Shown here one piece after another: positions 18,049-26,915 of a DNA stretch of 64,000 bases. The notes under the pieces were generated by a model that was not told where the DNA came from, did not search any database, and saw nothing but the letters and a program-made list of their open reading frames with translations. This DNA is from Catenovulum agarivorans YM01 (GTDB lineage: Bacteria > Pseudomonadota > Gammaproteobacteria > Enterobacterales > Alteromonadaceae). The position numbers were made by a program, and so were the translations under genes. The stretch's first letter is position 1. Each line of letters begins with the position of its first letter. The stretch covers positions 84,017 through 148,016 of the forward strand of contig NZ_JH767531.1 of NCBI RefSeq assembly GCF_000281085.1, given 5' to 3'.

Positions 18049-19763
18049 CAGAAATTAAACCTCGGCCGTTTGCCGGTTTAGTTGTTGCAAAAAGTTTATT
18101 TGCCTTGTGCAAACAACATCAACAACTTATGCAAATGGCCACTGATGGTGCTAGTGATACCGAACAATTAAAAAGCTTGGCAAATAAGCTTGCGCAAACT
18201 TGGTTAGCGCCGTCTATTTTAAATAGCTGTTTTACCGCAGCTTTTATCAACTTACCGCTTGTTTTGCCCAGAGCGCAAAAACGTTATTTATCAAGCTGTT
18301 TGTTGCTGATAGTTTTTGCGGATATTTATAAACTCCATCCCAAGTTACTGCATAAATTGCTCATTGCCGCGAGTTTACGTGATATTTCAATACTCAAGTT
18401 GTTACAGCAGCCAAAGTTAGACAAAAAACACTTGTTGGCAAGTGCATTGCAGTCGGCACAACAAGTACAACAGCGCCAATTAGGCGCCTTGGCTCAGTTA
18501 ATTGCTTGGCAGTATACAAACACACCAAATGCTTTGTTTAGCCAGCAAGTTTTTAGTCTAGTGTGTTTGATTGTTCATCAGCAAAGCTTAAATCCAACAG
18601 CGAACTGGCTACAAATATTAAAAACATTGGTCTGCCAAGATGGCAGTAAAATCCAATTCTCACTACTAGAAAGTTTGTTCAAATACCTAACTGACTTACC
18701 TGCTGGTAGTTTAGTTGTTGAGCAAAAACAGCAACAACTGCATTATTTAATGCATTCATCAGAACATGAACAAGATACAATATGTGTCTCTTTAACTGGT
18801 GTTTGGCATCATTTTAATAAAGATAGTCTAGCGCTTGCAGCTATAAGTAGCGCGGCAGAACAGGCAAACAAGCTTAGCTTTAAACAAGTACTTGAATGGT
18901 GCCAACACAAAAGCTGTGAATTTATTAAACAAGATGAAAAACCAGCGAATGTATCTCAGCATTTATCATTAACTGCATTAAAAACTTTATTAGCGCATTT
19001 TCATCAAAGTGCGAATGATCCGGTAGATTTATTAAATCAAGATATACAGGCCCTACCCTATTTACACAATGCATTGTGCACATATGCCAGTGAGCTAGCA
19101 GAATCTAATGCTCCAATAAATAAAACGCGCCACGCGATTATGATGTTAGGTTTGAACCGAGTTTATTATTGGCTGATCCGCTACCAAATAGAGTCTTTTT
19201 ACATTCAGTATCAATACGATCATCAAAACTTACATCAGTTGTACTTATTGCAAGCTCAGTCAGTTGCAGAAAACCTCGCTAACAAATTGAAAATAATTGA
19301 TAAAGAGCAAGCTAAACTCATGGTTAGCTTGGCTTTTATGCCTTACTTAAACGCACCACAAATTCAAACCTATCAGCAAGCACCTGAGTTTTATTCTCAC
19401 AGTCCAGAATTAATTTTTAAGCACAAAAAACATTACCCACAAGCTTTGTTGGATACGCTGAAAAATGATCTTAGGTTAGAAGACTGGTGTTTAGACGCCT
19501 TAGTTGCTTTACAAGCCCCTAGCAAACTACATAACTTTAATCGTAAAACACAACAAACATTTGCACTGTTGGTTTGTGCCTGCACATCTGTTGGTTTAAG
19601 TTATGTGGTTTATGACAGTGTAAAAATGTCAGAGGCATTGCCTCAGCCTTTGCAACAAGCACTAACTTTGCTGAACCTTGATTTCACAAGTTTCCAACAA
19701 ATTCAGCAAGAGAATAGTCAAGATAACAACTTATACAGCCCGCTGCCCCGCCTTATTCGCTAA
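18042..19763 (+). CDS. Large protein with a degenerate HDOD-like C-terminal domain
   Basis: 573 residues, mostly helical, rich in Gln and Leu, without signal peptide or transmembrane helix. Residues about 325-430 (DPVDLLNQDIQALPYLHNAL, then INKTRHAIMMLGLNRVYYWLI) follow the pattern of an HDOD domain, a non-catalytic relative of HD phosphodiesterases used in signalling, where DPxL, a run of small residues and AIxxLG recur. The rest is not recognised. The start is unclear: TTG 18042 overlaps the SDR gene by 7 bases and has no ribosome binding site. With two diguanylate cyclases within 7 kb it may belong to the same signalling network, but that is inference. Confidence 0.6.
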   Translation: MVTEIKPRPFAGLVVAKSLFALCKQHQQLMQMATDGASDTEQLKSLANKLAQTWLAPSILNSCFTAAFINLPLVLPRAQKRYLSSCLLLIVFADIYKLHPKLLHKLLIAASLRDISILKLLQQPKLDKKHLLASALQSAQQVQQRQLGALAQLIAWQYTNTPNALFSQQVFSLVCLIVHQQSLNPTANWLQILKTLVCQDGSKIQFSLLESLFKYLTDLPAGSLVVEQKQQQLHYLMHSSEHEQDTICVSLTGVWHHFNKDSLALAAISSAAEQANKLSFKQVLEWCQHKSCEFIKQDEKPANVSQHLSLTALKTLLAHFHQSANDPVDLLNQDIQALPYLHNALCTYASELAESNAPINKTRHAIMMLGLNRVYYWLIRYQIESFYIQYQYDHQNLHQLYLLQAQSVAENLANKLKIIDKEQAKLMVSLAFMPYLNAPQIQTYQQAPEFYSHSPELIFKHKKHYPQALLDTLKNDLRLEDWCLDALVALQAPSKLHNFNRKTQQTFALLVCACTSVGLSYVVYDSVKMSEALPQPLQQALTLLNLDFTSFQQIQQENSQDNNLYSPLPRLIR

Positions 19764-19773
19764 AATGAAATTC

Positions 19774-19801
19774 GAGTTCATTAAACTAGTTTATTGAACT
19801 C
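19774..19801. promoter_or_regulatory. 28-bp near-perfect palindrome upstream of icd
   Basis: The sequence begins GAGTTCATTAAACTAG and returns as its complement, ending TTGAACTC, with only one mismatched symmetric pair. It lies 36 bases before the isocitrate dehydrogenase start and 10 bases after the previous stop. It may be an operator for icd or a terminator of the upstream gene; no T-run follows, which favours an operator. Confidence 0.35.
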
Positions 19802-19836
19802 CACACACAGGCGACTACTACAAGAGGTTAATACCT

Positions 19837-20844
19837 ATGACAACTCAAAAAATTACAGTCATCCCAGGTGACGGCATTGGACCAAGTATTATTGAATCGG
19901 CAGTACAAATTTTACAAAAATTAGACTGTGGATTTGAATTTGATTACGCAGATGCAGGCTTAGTTGCGTATGAAAAAACTGGCGAATTATTACCACAAGC
20001 AACCTTGGATTTAATTAAAAAAAACAAGGTTACGTTAAAAGGCCCATTAACAACGCCAGTTGGTGAAGGTTTTACCTCAATTAACGTAACTTTACGTAAG
20101 AAATTTGCTTTATACGCAAACTTACGTCCGGTTATTTCGTTTAAAGGCACACGTGCTCGTTACGAAAATATCGACATTATAACCATACGTGAAAACACTC
20201 AAGGTATGTATTCTGGTTTAGGTCAAACTTTATCGGATGACGGCGCAACAGCTGAAGCGAAAAGCCAAATTACTCGTGAAGGTGCAGAAGCTATCGTAAC
20301 TTTTGCTTACGAACTGGCAAAAAAAGAAGGTCGTAAAAAAGTAACAGCAGTACACAAAGCAAACATTTTAAAATCAACTTCGGGTTTGTTTTTAAAAGTC
20401 GCGCGCGAAGTAGGCGAACGTTATCCAGAAATTGAATCAACAGAAATGATTGTTGATAACACCTGTATGCAATTGGTGATGAACCCTGAACAGTTTGATG
20501 TAATTGTTACAACTAACTTATTCGGTGACATTATCTCTGATTTATGTGCAGGTTTAGTTGGTGGTTTAGGCATGGCACCAGGCGCCAATATTGGTAAAGA
20601 TTGTGCTATTTTTGAAGCTGTTCATGGCAGCGCGCCGGATATTGCTGGGAAAAACTTGGCAAATCCAACATCAGTAATTTTGGCTTCTGTGCAAATGCTT
20701 GAGTATTTAGGTATGAAAGATAAAGCAGATAGATTACGTAATGCAGTTCGCGAAGTTATTGAAACTGGCGATCGTACAACGCGTGATTTAGGTGGTACAG
20801 CAGGTACAAGCGAATTTACCCAAGCTGTATTAGAACGTTTATAA
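19837..20844 (+). CDS. icd: NAD-type isocitrate dehydrogenase
   Basis: 335 residues of the isocitrate/isopropylmalate dehydrogenase family. It oxidatively decarboxylates isocitrate to 2-oxoglutarate in the TCA cycle. Seen: [11 protein letters not shown] at the start, the substrate loop [23 protein letters not shown] (about 75-95), [10 protein letters not shown] (about 115), [17 protein letters not shown] (about 228, metal-binding Asp) and [15 protein letters not shown] (about 264-278), a cofactor loop of the NAD-using short form. This short form is usual in Alteromonadales in place of the 416-residue E. coli NADP enzyme. A terminator follows the gene. NAD versus NADP preference is inferred from length and family. 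Confidence 0.92.
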   Translation: MTTQKITVIPGDGIGPSIIESAVQILQKLDCGFEFDYADAGLVAYEKTGELLPQATLDLIKKNKVTLKGPLTTPVGEGFTSINVTLRKKFALYANLRPVISFKGTRARYENIDIITIRENTQGMYSGLGQTLSDDGATAEAKSQITREGAEAIVTFAYELAKKEGRKKVTAVHKANILKSTSGLFLKVAREVGERYPEIESTEMIVDNTCMQLVMNPEQFDVIVTTNLFGDIISDLCAGLVGGLGMAPGANIGKDCAIFEAVHGSAPDIAGKNLANPTSVILASVQMLEYLGMKDKADRLRNAVREVIETGDRTTRDLGGTAGTSEFTQAVLERL

Positions 20845-20865
20845 AATTCTACCGCTAAAAAATTG

Positions 20866-20894
20866 TGGCTAGCGTTTAATAGGCTAGCCATTTA
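20866..20894 (+). terminator. Rho-independent terminator after icd
   Basis: TGGCTAGC (20866-20873) pairs with GCTAGCCA (20883-20890) over a 9-base loop and is followed by TTTAT. It sits 22 bases after the icd stop. Confidence 0.7.
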
Positions 20895-21105
20895 TCCTGT
20901 CTCTGTGTGCCAAAATTGCTGGCTCACATGTGTTTATTTGTCGTAAACTAATAGTTTTTTGTCACAAACCCCGTTTTAGCTTTCTCGTATAGATTAAAAA
21001 TAATCAACTGATACTTGAGCTAGGCGCATTTTAAAGTTCGCTACATTTATACTGAATCTTCAACTATGATTAGGTTTTAGTATTATTTGATCCCAAGGAA
21101 TAAAA

Positions 21106-21642
21106 ATGCACCAACAAGTTTTAGACTTTTGGTTTATCGAATTGGAGCCGAACCAGTGGTGGGTAAAAGACCTTGAGTTAGACGCTTTAATTGAACGCCG
21201 TTTTGGCGATTTACACCAACAAGCAGCTGCAGGTAAATTGGTCGATTGGCGCGATAACCCTCAAGCCAGCCTAGCTGAGATAATTGTTCTCGACCAATTT
21301 TCACGCAATATTTATCGCGATAAAGCTGATTCATTCGCCCACGATGCACTTGCTTTGGCACTCGCACAACTGGCAGTTGCCAAAGGTTTTGATCTTAAAC
21401 TCAATGATACTGAACGCAGCTTTTTGTATTTGCCTTACATGCACAGTGAATCGGCTGCTGTGCACTCAACAGCCGTTGAATTGTACCAAACACTGGGTTT
21501 GGCAAATAATCTTGAATTTGAACTCAAACACAAAGCTATTATTGATAGGTTTGGCCGCTATCCGCATAGGAATACTATTCTTGGCCGAGTTTCCACTGAT
21601 GAAGAGCAAGAATTTTTGAAGCAGCCAAATTCAGGATTTTAG
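21106..21642 (+). CDS. DUF924 family protein
   Basis: 178 residues matching DUF924 (PF06041), a helical TPR-like fold of unknown function. Diagnostic stretches are VLDFWF at the very start, WWVKDLELDALIERRFG, AEIIVLDQFSRNIYRD (about 58-73), SFLYLPYMHSES (about 105) and the end segment DRFGRYPHRNTILGR (about 148-162). ATG 21106 is preceded by AAGGA. It appears to be transcribed alone. No biochemical role can be given. Confidence 0.88.
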   Translation: MHQQVLDFWFIELEPNQWWVKDLELDALIERRFGDLHQQAAAGKLVDWRDNPQASLAEIIVLDQFSRNIYRDKADSFAHDALALALAQLAVAKGFDLKLNDTERSFLYLPYMHSESAAVHSTAVELYQTLGLANNLEFELKHKAIIDRFGRYPHRNTILGRVSTDEEQEFLKQPNSGF

Positions 21643-21695
21643 CTGCTATTAAACTCAGTTATCAGCTAACTTGAGCGCAACCGATCTAGTTGAAA

Positions 21696-22766
21696 TTAAT
21701 CATCTAATGATTGATTAAAATTTGGGAAGCCATTTTCATCCCAAGTAATTACACGAACGCGTGTATGGCGGTTTGGATCGGTTAACGGATTACCGACTAA
21801 TTCACGATAGTAACGCGCATGGTAAATTAACAAATCTGTTTTGCCGTCTTCAGCTACAGTAAAACTATTGTGTCCTGGGCCAAATCGTTTAAGACCCGCA
21901 TCTGTATAAAACACAGGTTCTTTGGATTTATTCCAAGCGTTTACATCCATTAAATCGGCGTCGACATCAGCCCATAACAAACCCATAGCATAATTGTCAT
22001 CGGTCGCGTTGGCCGAATAAGTGACAAATATTTTGCCATTGCGAATCAACACAGCAGCACCTTCATTCACTTTATATTTGCTGGTTTCCCAAAACTCAGT
22101 TGGTTTGGTAATCGCAATAATCTTGCTGGTATCAATTGACGTTGGGCTGGTCATTTCGGCTAACCACAAAGCTGAGTTGTATTCCCACTCTTTGTTTGCT
22201 TGTGCCCATATCATGTAACGCTTACCTTTGTGTTCAAAAACTGTTGCATCCAACGCAAAGTTTTCCCAACCTGTTTTGATTTGTCCCTCTTCAACCCACT
22301 CACCTTCCATAGGGTTGGCAGACGCGTTAGACAAAGCATACACACGAATATGCCATTTGTTTTCAACGCTAGAAGCTGCAAAATAAACGTACCATTTGCC
22401 ATCTAATTTATGCAGTTCAGGTGCCCAAATGTGCTCACTCATTTCACCACTTTCGTGTTTGCGCCAAATTTCCTTTTCAGTTGCACTGCTCAAACCATTA
22501 ATGGTTTTTGCGCTACGCAACATAATTCGGTCAAACTTTGGTGATGTCGCAATAAAATAATAACTGCCATCCGTATCTTTATGGATCCAAGGATCAGCGC
22601 GCTGCTCAACGAGTGGATTAATATAATCAAACTGATTATCTCCACTTTGATTAACCATTCCACAGCCAGTAAAAAGCGCTGTTATAACAATCATCATCAG
22701 CGATTTAATCGCCAATTCCAATTTTTCAAATTTACTTCGATTTAATAACACCAAAAATAATCGCAT
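21696..22766 (-). CDS. GH43 glycoside hydrolase lipoprotein (arabinosidase/xylosidase type)
   Basis: 356 residues from ATG 22766, chosen because TGGAG lies 9 bases upstream; the frame can be extended further but without a binding site. A lipobox MIVITALFTGC gives an N-terminal lipidated cysteine, so the enzyme is membrane-anchored in the cell envelope. The five-bladed propeller of GH43 is shown by the base Asp in RADPWIHKD, HIWAPELHKLDGKWYVYFAA, the modulator Asp in ALDATVFEHKGKRYMIWAQ and the acid Glu in VNEGAAVLIRNGK. Family members remove arabinofuranosyl or xylosyl units. It is divergent from a TonB receptor with which it probably forms a glycan-utilisation locus. Confidence 0.85.
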   Translation of the reverse strand: MRLFLVLLNRSKFEKLELAIKSLMMIVITALFTGCGMVNQSGDNQFDYINPLVEQRADPWIHKDTDGSYYFIATSPKFDRIMLRSAKTINGLSSATEKEIWRKHESGEMSEHIWAPELHKLDGKWYVYFAASSVENKWHIRVYALSNASANPMEGEWVEEGQIKTGWENFALDATVFEHKGKRYMIWAQANKEWEYNSALWLAEMTSPTSIDTSKIIAITKPTEFWETSKYKVNEGAAVLIRNGKIFVTYSANATDDNYAMGLLWADVDADLMDVNAWNKSKEPVFYTDAGLKRFGPGHNSFTVAEDGKTDLLIYHARYYRELVGNPLTDPNRHTRVRVITWDENGFPNFNQSLDD

Positions 22767-23058
22767 CTTAAAAAACTCCAGTTGTTTGCGGTTAGTGCAA
22801 TTTAATTGCCTTACAAAATATACGACGACAAAAATGTCAAAACCCATAAAGCAAATTTTTAAGACACTGATTTTTAATCAAAATAAAAAATTATTAAATA
22901 ATATGAAAATATTTTTTAAGGGTTTGTAGGAATACACCGTCTGTAATTAATAGGGGCAGAAAACACAATTTAATAACATTAAATAAGAATGTGTTTTCTC
23001 CCTTACAACAAAGTACCAACAAAAAATCAGACGATAATTCTTAAGCGGGAGACAGAAT

Positions 23059-25860
23059 ATGTATTTAAAACATATCCCTTTTATACCAACCGCAATAGCA
23101 CTGACTATTGCAACAAGTATCAAACTAAATGCTCAAGAAGTTGAGCAAACAACAAATGAAGAACAAACTCAGGCAGAAGCAAAAAAGAAAGCAGACGCAA
23201 CTGAAGTGATTCAAGTTACTGGGTTAAGAGCCAGTATGATCAAGGCGCAAGAAATTAAAATGACTTCAGATTCAATTATGGATGTAATTGTCGCCGAAGA
23301 CATAGGTAAATTACCGGATAAAACCGCCGCCGAAAGTATTGCTCGCATCACGGGTGTGCAAGTAACGCGCTCGGGTGATGAAGCAAACGGTGTACTTATT
23401 CGTGGTTTACCTGATGTAACAACCTCATACAATGGCCGTGAAATTTTCACCGGTGAATTGCGCCGCGTTCAGCTAATGGATATGCCATCACAAGCTATTG
23501 CAGGCATTGAAGTATACAAGTCGGGTACTGCAAAAGTGATAGAGCCTGGGTTAGCAGGTTTAGTAAACATTCGAACCAGTCGCCCATTTGATTTTGCCGA
23601 CCAAATTGTTGCTGGTGGTATCCATGTTAGTTATAACGATCAAAGCGAAAGAACCGATCCTAACTACAACTTGTTATATTCTAACCGATGGCAAACAAGC
23701 TTAGGTGAAGTTGGTTTTCTAGCGAATGTCACTAAAGCACAATCGCAATACTACAATGGCGTGCGCTACGGTGAACCTTTTTATCCAAGAGGCGCTGAAT
23801 GGTGGGACATTTCACCAGAACAATATGCAGATGGTAACTTTACCTTTCCAATTGATGTAGGTATTTACAATGATGGCGGCAAACGTGAACGTCCTTCTGC
23901 CAATGTCGCTATTCAATGGAAGCCAAATGATAATTTAGAGCTTTATTTTGATGGCATTTATCAAGGCTATAGAGGCAAAGGTTACATTGATAAGTTTTGG
24001 ACCAACCTGAATTTTTGGCATCCTGAATTTGGCGACCCAAAATTAACTGACGTCGTACTCGTTGAAGGAACTGAAGATCAAGCACAAAGCTTCACCAAAA
24101 GCGGTGGTATACCTCAAGAGGGTTTTCGTAGCACCAACGAAGGTAAAACCAATACCAATCAGGTGGCAACAGGGGCAATTTGGACATCGGACAATTTAAA
24201 AATACACACTGACCTTGCTTATACCAACAGCCGCTTTGATCTAAACGAATGGAGTTTGGACTTTGCATTAACCGAACCTCAAACCGTAACGGCAAATTTT
24301 AATACAGGTAAAGGGGTTGCTTGGGATTTACCTAACTTTAATGTTATGGATGAGTCTTTGTATAAATGGCGTGGTTATTTTGAACGAACCCTAGTCACCG
24401 AGGGGGATGGCCTGCAGTGGCGTACCGACTTTACCTACTATACTCCGTGGGACTTAGTATCACGCATAGAAACAGGTTTTAGATATTCAGATAGAAATGC
24501 CAGCATTAAATCTGGTGCACGTTACGCGCGCACAATGGATTTGAATATTCCACTAACTGATCTGCCCGTTGGCGAGCTGAGTTTAACCCTGAATCCTTTC
24601 CGCGGTGATGAACAAGGTTTTACCCAATATCTAGTGCCTTCACGTGAAGGTATTGCAGCAAACAATAAAGAACTACGTCAATTAGCTTATGAAGCTTTAC
24701 AAGAACTGGTCGTTACCCAGCCTTGGGTACAAGCTGATTTAGACAGATATGCCAAAGAAAACGTAGAACTTGACCCAGCAACATACTTTTTAGCTAATGA
24801 AAAAAGTTATGCTGCCTACCTACAAAGTGATTATATCCTTGATGCTGGCTCTATCGAAATAGATGGTGTAGTTGGTGTTAGAGTTATCAGAACCGATATT
24901 GAAATGAGCGGGACATCAACTGTTAACAATGGTGAAGGCGGCGTAATTAACGAGCCAAGAAACTCCAAAGACAGCTACACAGATGTTTTGCCAAATGTCA
25001 GTTTGCGTGCCAAATTAACGGACGACTTGCAACTTAGGTTAGGCTACACCAAAACCCGTACTAAAGTGCATTTTGGTGATTTAAACCCAGCTTTAAATAT
25101 TAGCCAGATTGTTGACAGTGGTGAAACTGATCCGAATGCCCCAGAAGAAGATTGGGATGCAATAGGTCATTCAGGTAATCCTGACTTAAAACCTCTAACA
25201 TCAACTAACTATGACATCAGTTTAGAGTACTATTTTTCTGAAACTGGTTATTTAAGTGCTGCCGGTTTTTACCGCGACTTATTTGGTTTTACTAAATGGT
25301 TTGAACGTAATATAGAGACGCCTGACTATGGAACGGTAAGACTTAACCGCCCAGAAAACACAGGTGAAGGCGAAGTATACGGTTATGAATTAAACGCACA
25401 AACCTTCTTTGACTTTTTCCCAGGTGATTGGAAGCACTTTGGTATTAGCGCAAATGCAACCTACCTCAAAGGCAAAATTGCTCAACCAACAGTATTTGGC
25501 GAGCAAGGTGAATATGGACCTATCTTAGGTCTATCAGATTGGACATATAATGCGGCAATTTTCTTTGAAAAAGGCGCGTTCGGTACACGTTTGTCATATA
25601 ACTATCGCACGCCATGGGTATACGACACTCAATTTCACGAAGGTCAATTGTATGACCGCAAAACCAGAGCGCGTGACCGCCTAGATTTTTCAGTTCGCTA
25701 CGATATTACTGAAAATTATTTGGTGTACGCAGACATAGGTAACTTACTTGCTCGACCATTTAGAAATTATAGCCAAATTACCCCAAACCAATACTTCCCT
25801 ATCGATGTGCGAGATGAAGGACGTTATTTTGGCTTAGGTTTTAGATTTAAATTTGAATAA
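23059..25860 (+). CDS. TonB-dependent receptor (glycan uptake, first copy)
   Basis: 933 residues, an outer-membrane beta-barrel transporter powered by TonB. A signal peptide (about 1-25, ending LNA) is followed by the plug (about 50-180) with IVAEDIGKLPDKTAAESIARITGVQVTR, GVLIRGLPD and YNGREIFTG; the rest is the barrel, ending in FGLGFRFKFE with the terminal aromatic needed for outer-membrane insertion. GGGAG-like GGGAGA precedes ATG 23059. It is clearly paralogous to the receptor at 26.9-29.9 kb (same plug motifs) but lacks the N-terminal signalling domain. Flanking GH43 genes suggest it imports arabinan- or xylan-derived oligosaccharides. Confidence 0.93.
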   Translation: MYLKHIPFIPTAIALTIATSIKLNAQEVEQTTNEEQTQAEAKKKADATEVIQVTGLRASMIKAQEIKMTSDSIMDVIVAEDIGKLPDKTAAESIARITGVQVTRSGDEANGVLIRGLPDVTTSYNGREIFTGELRRVQLMDMPSQAIAGIEVYKSGTAKVIEPGLAGLVNIRTSRPFDFADQIVAGGIHVSYNDQSERTDPNYNLLYSNRWQTSLGEVGFLANVTKAQSQYYNGVRYGEPFYPRGAEWWDISPEQYADGNFTFPIDVGIYNDGGKRERPSANVAIQWKPNDNLELYFDGIYQGYRGKGYIDKFWTNLNFWHPEFGDPKLTDVVLVEGTEDQAQSFTKSGGIPQEGFRSTNEGKTNTNQVATGAIWTSDNLKIHTDLAYTNSRFDLNEWSLDFALTEPQTVTANFNTGKGVAWDLPNFNVMDESLYKWRGYFERTLVTEGDGLQWRTDFTYYTPWDLVSRIETGFRYSDRNASIKSGARYARTMDLNIPLTDLPVGELSLTLNPFRGDEQGFTQYLVPSREGIAANNKELRQLAYEALQELVVTQPWVQADLDRYAKENVELDPATYFLANEKSYAAYLQSDYILDAGSIEIDGVVGVRVIRTDIEMSGTSTVNNGEGGVINEPRNSKDSYTDVLPNVSLRAKLTDDLQLRLGYTKTRTKVHFGDLNPALNISQIVDSGETDPNAPEEDWDAIGHSGNPDLKPLTSTNYDISLEYYFSETGYLSAAGFYRDLFGFTKWFERNIETPDYGTVRLNRPENTGEGEVYGYELNAQTFFDFFPGDWKHFGISANATYLKGKIAQPTVFGEQGEYGPILGLSDWTYNAAIFFEKGAFGTRLSYNYRTPWVYDTQFHEGQLYDRKTRARDRLDFSVRYDITENYLVYADIGNLLARPFRNYSQITPNQYFPIDVRDEGRYFGLGFRFKFE

Positions 25861-25909
25861 AGTCGCCAAGTTTAACCTGGCAAAAAATGTAGTTAAAAAG
25901 AGGTTTAAT

Positions 25910-26860
25910 ATGAAAAAGTGGGCAATTGCCACATTGTTGAGTATGTATACATGTTCTAGTTATGCTGCTAATCCAGCGATAACAGACGTTTTTACCGCAG
26001 ATCCGGCTCCTATAGTGGTAGATGATACTGTATACGTTTATGTTGGACGTGATGAGGCAGCAATCGATCAAGGTTATACCATGAACGAATGGCTAGTTTA
26101 TTCATCCAAAGATATGGTGAATTGGCAGTCACATGGCTCGCCACTTCGACCAACTGATTTCACTTGGTCTTCTGGTGCAGCTTGGGCTGGTCATGTAATT
26201 GAGAAAAATGGCAAGTTTTATTGGTATACCACAAGTGATCACAAAACCATTCACGGCAAAGCAATTGGTGTAGCCGTTAGTGACTCGCCGACTGGCCCGT
26301 TTAAAGATGCACGTGGTAGCGCATTGGTGACCAACGACATGACTAAAGCAACAGCGATTAGCTGGGATGATATCGACCCTGCTGCGTTTATCGATGACGA
26401 CGGCCAAGCTTGGTTATATTGGGGTAATCAAAAAGCGTATTACGCCAAACTAAAAGACAATATGATTGAGCTAGACGGGCCAATTCATGTTGTACCTGAC
26501 GAGCAAGTTAAAGGATTTACTGAAGCGCCTTGGATACACAAAAAAGGTGATACCTATTACCTTTCGTACGCAGTGGGCTTTCCAGAAAAAACCGCTTATT
26601 CAACAGCAAAAAGTATTACTGGACCGTGGAAATATCAGGGGTTAATTGCCGAAGGTGCGGCTAATTCCAATACAATCCACCAAGGTATTATTGATTTTAA
26701 GGGTAAAAGTTATTTCTTTTACCACACAGGTATGATGCAACACCCAGAAACGGGTGGTAGCTTCAGACGCTCAATGGCGATAGATTATCTCCATTACAAC
26801 AGTGATGGTACTTTGAAAAAAGTAATCCAAACGAGCGAAGGTGTCGCACCAGTTAAATAA
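25910..26860 (+). CDS. GH43 glycoside hydrolase (secreted)
   Basis: 316 residues from ATG 25910, which follows AAGAGG and begins a clean signal peptide MKKWAIATLLSMYTCSSYAA; the longer frame starting at 25853 overlaps the receptor stop and is unlikely. Catalytic residues of GH43 are visible: Asp in FTADPAPIVVDDTVYVY (about 30), Asp in DIDPAAFIDDDGQAWLYWG (about 145) and Glu in GFTEAPWIHKKGDTYYLSYA (about 200). Likely a periplasmic arabinofuranosidase, xylosidase or endo-arabinanase; GH43 specificity cannot be read from motifs alone. It lies 49 bases after the TonB receptor and is probably co-transcribed with it. Confidence 0.88.
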   Translation: MKKWAIATLLSMYTCSSYAANPAITDVFTADPAPIVVDDTVYVYVGRDEAAIDQGYTMNEWLVYSSKDMVNWQSHGSPLRPTDFTWSSGAAWAGHVIEKNGKFYWYTTSDHKTIHGKAIGVAVSDSPTGPFKDARGSALVTNDMTKATAISWDDIDPAAFIDDDGQAWLYWGNQKAYYAKLKDNMIELDGPIHVVPDEQVKGFTEAPWIHKKGDTYYLSYAVGFPEKTAYSTAKSITGPWKYQGLIAEGAANSNTIHQGIIDFKGKSYFFYHTGMMQHPETGGSFRRSMAIDYLHYNSDGTLKKVIQTSEGVAPVK

Positions 26861-26873
26861 CAGGTGCATCCAT

Positions 26874-26905
26874 AAAGCTTTGAGGATGTGTCCCCTCAAA
26901 GCTTT
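26874..26905. terminator. Bidirectional terminator between convergent GH43 and TonB receptor genes
   Basis: AAAGCTTTGAGG (26874-26885) pairs with CCTCAAAGCTTT (26894-26905) over 8 bases, a 12-bp perfect stem between the two convergent stop codons. A short ATTTT follows on the plus strand. Confidence 0.75.
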
Positions 26906-26915
26906 ATTTTCACAG

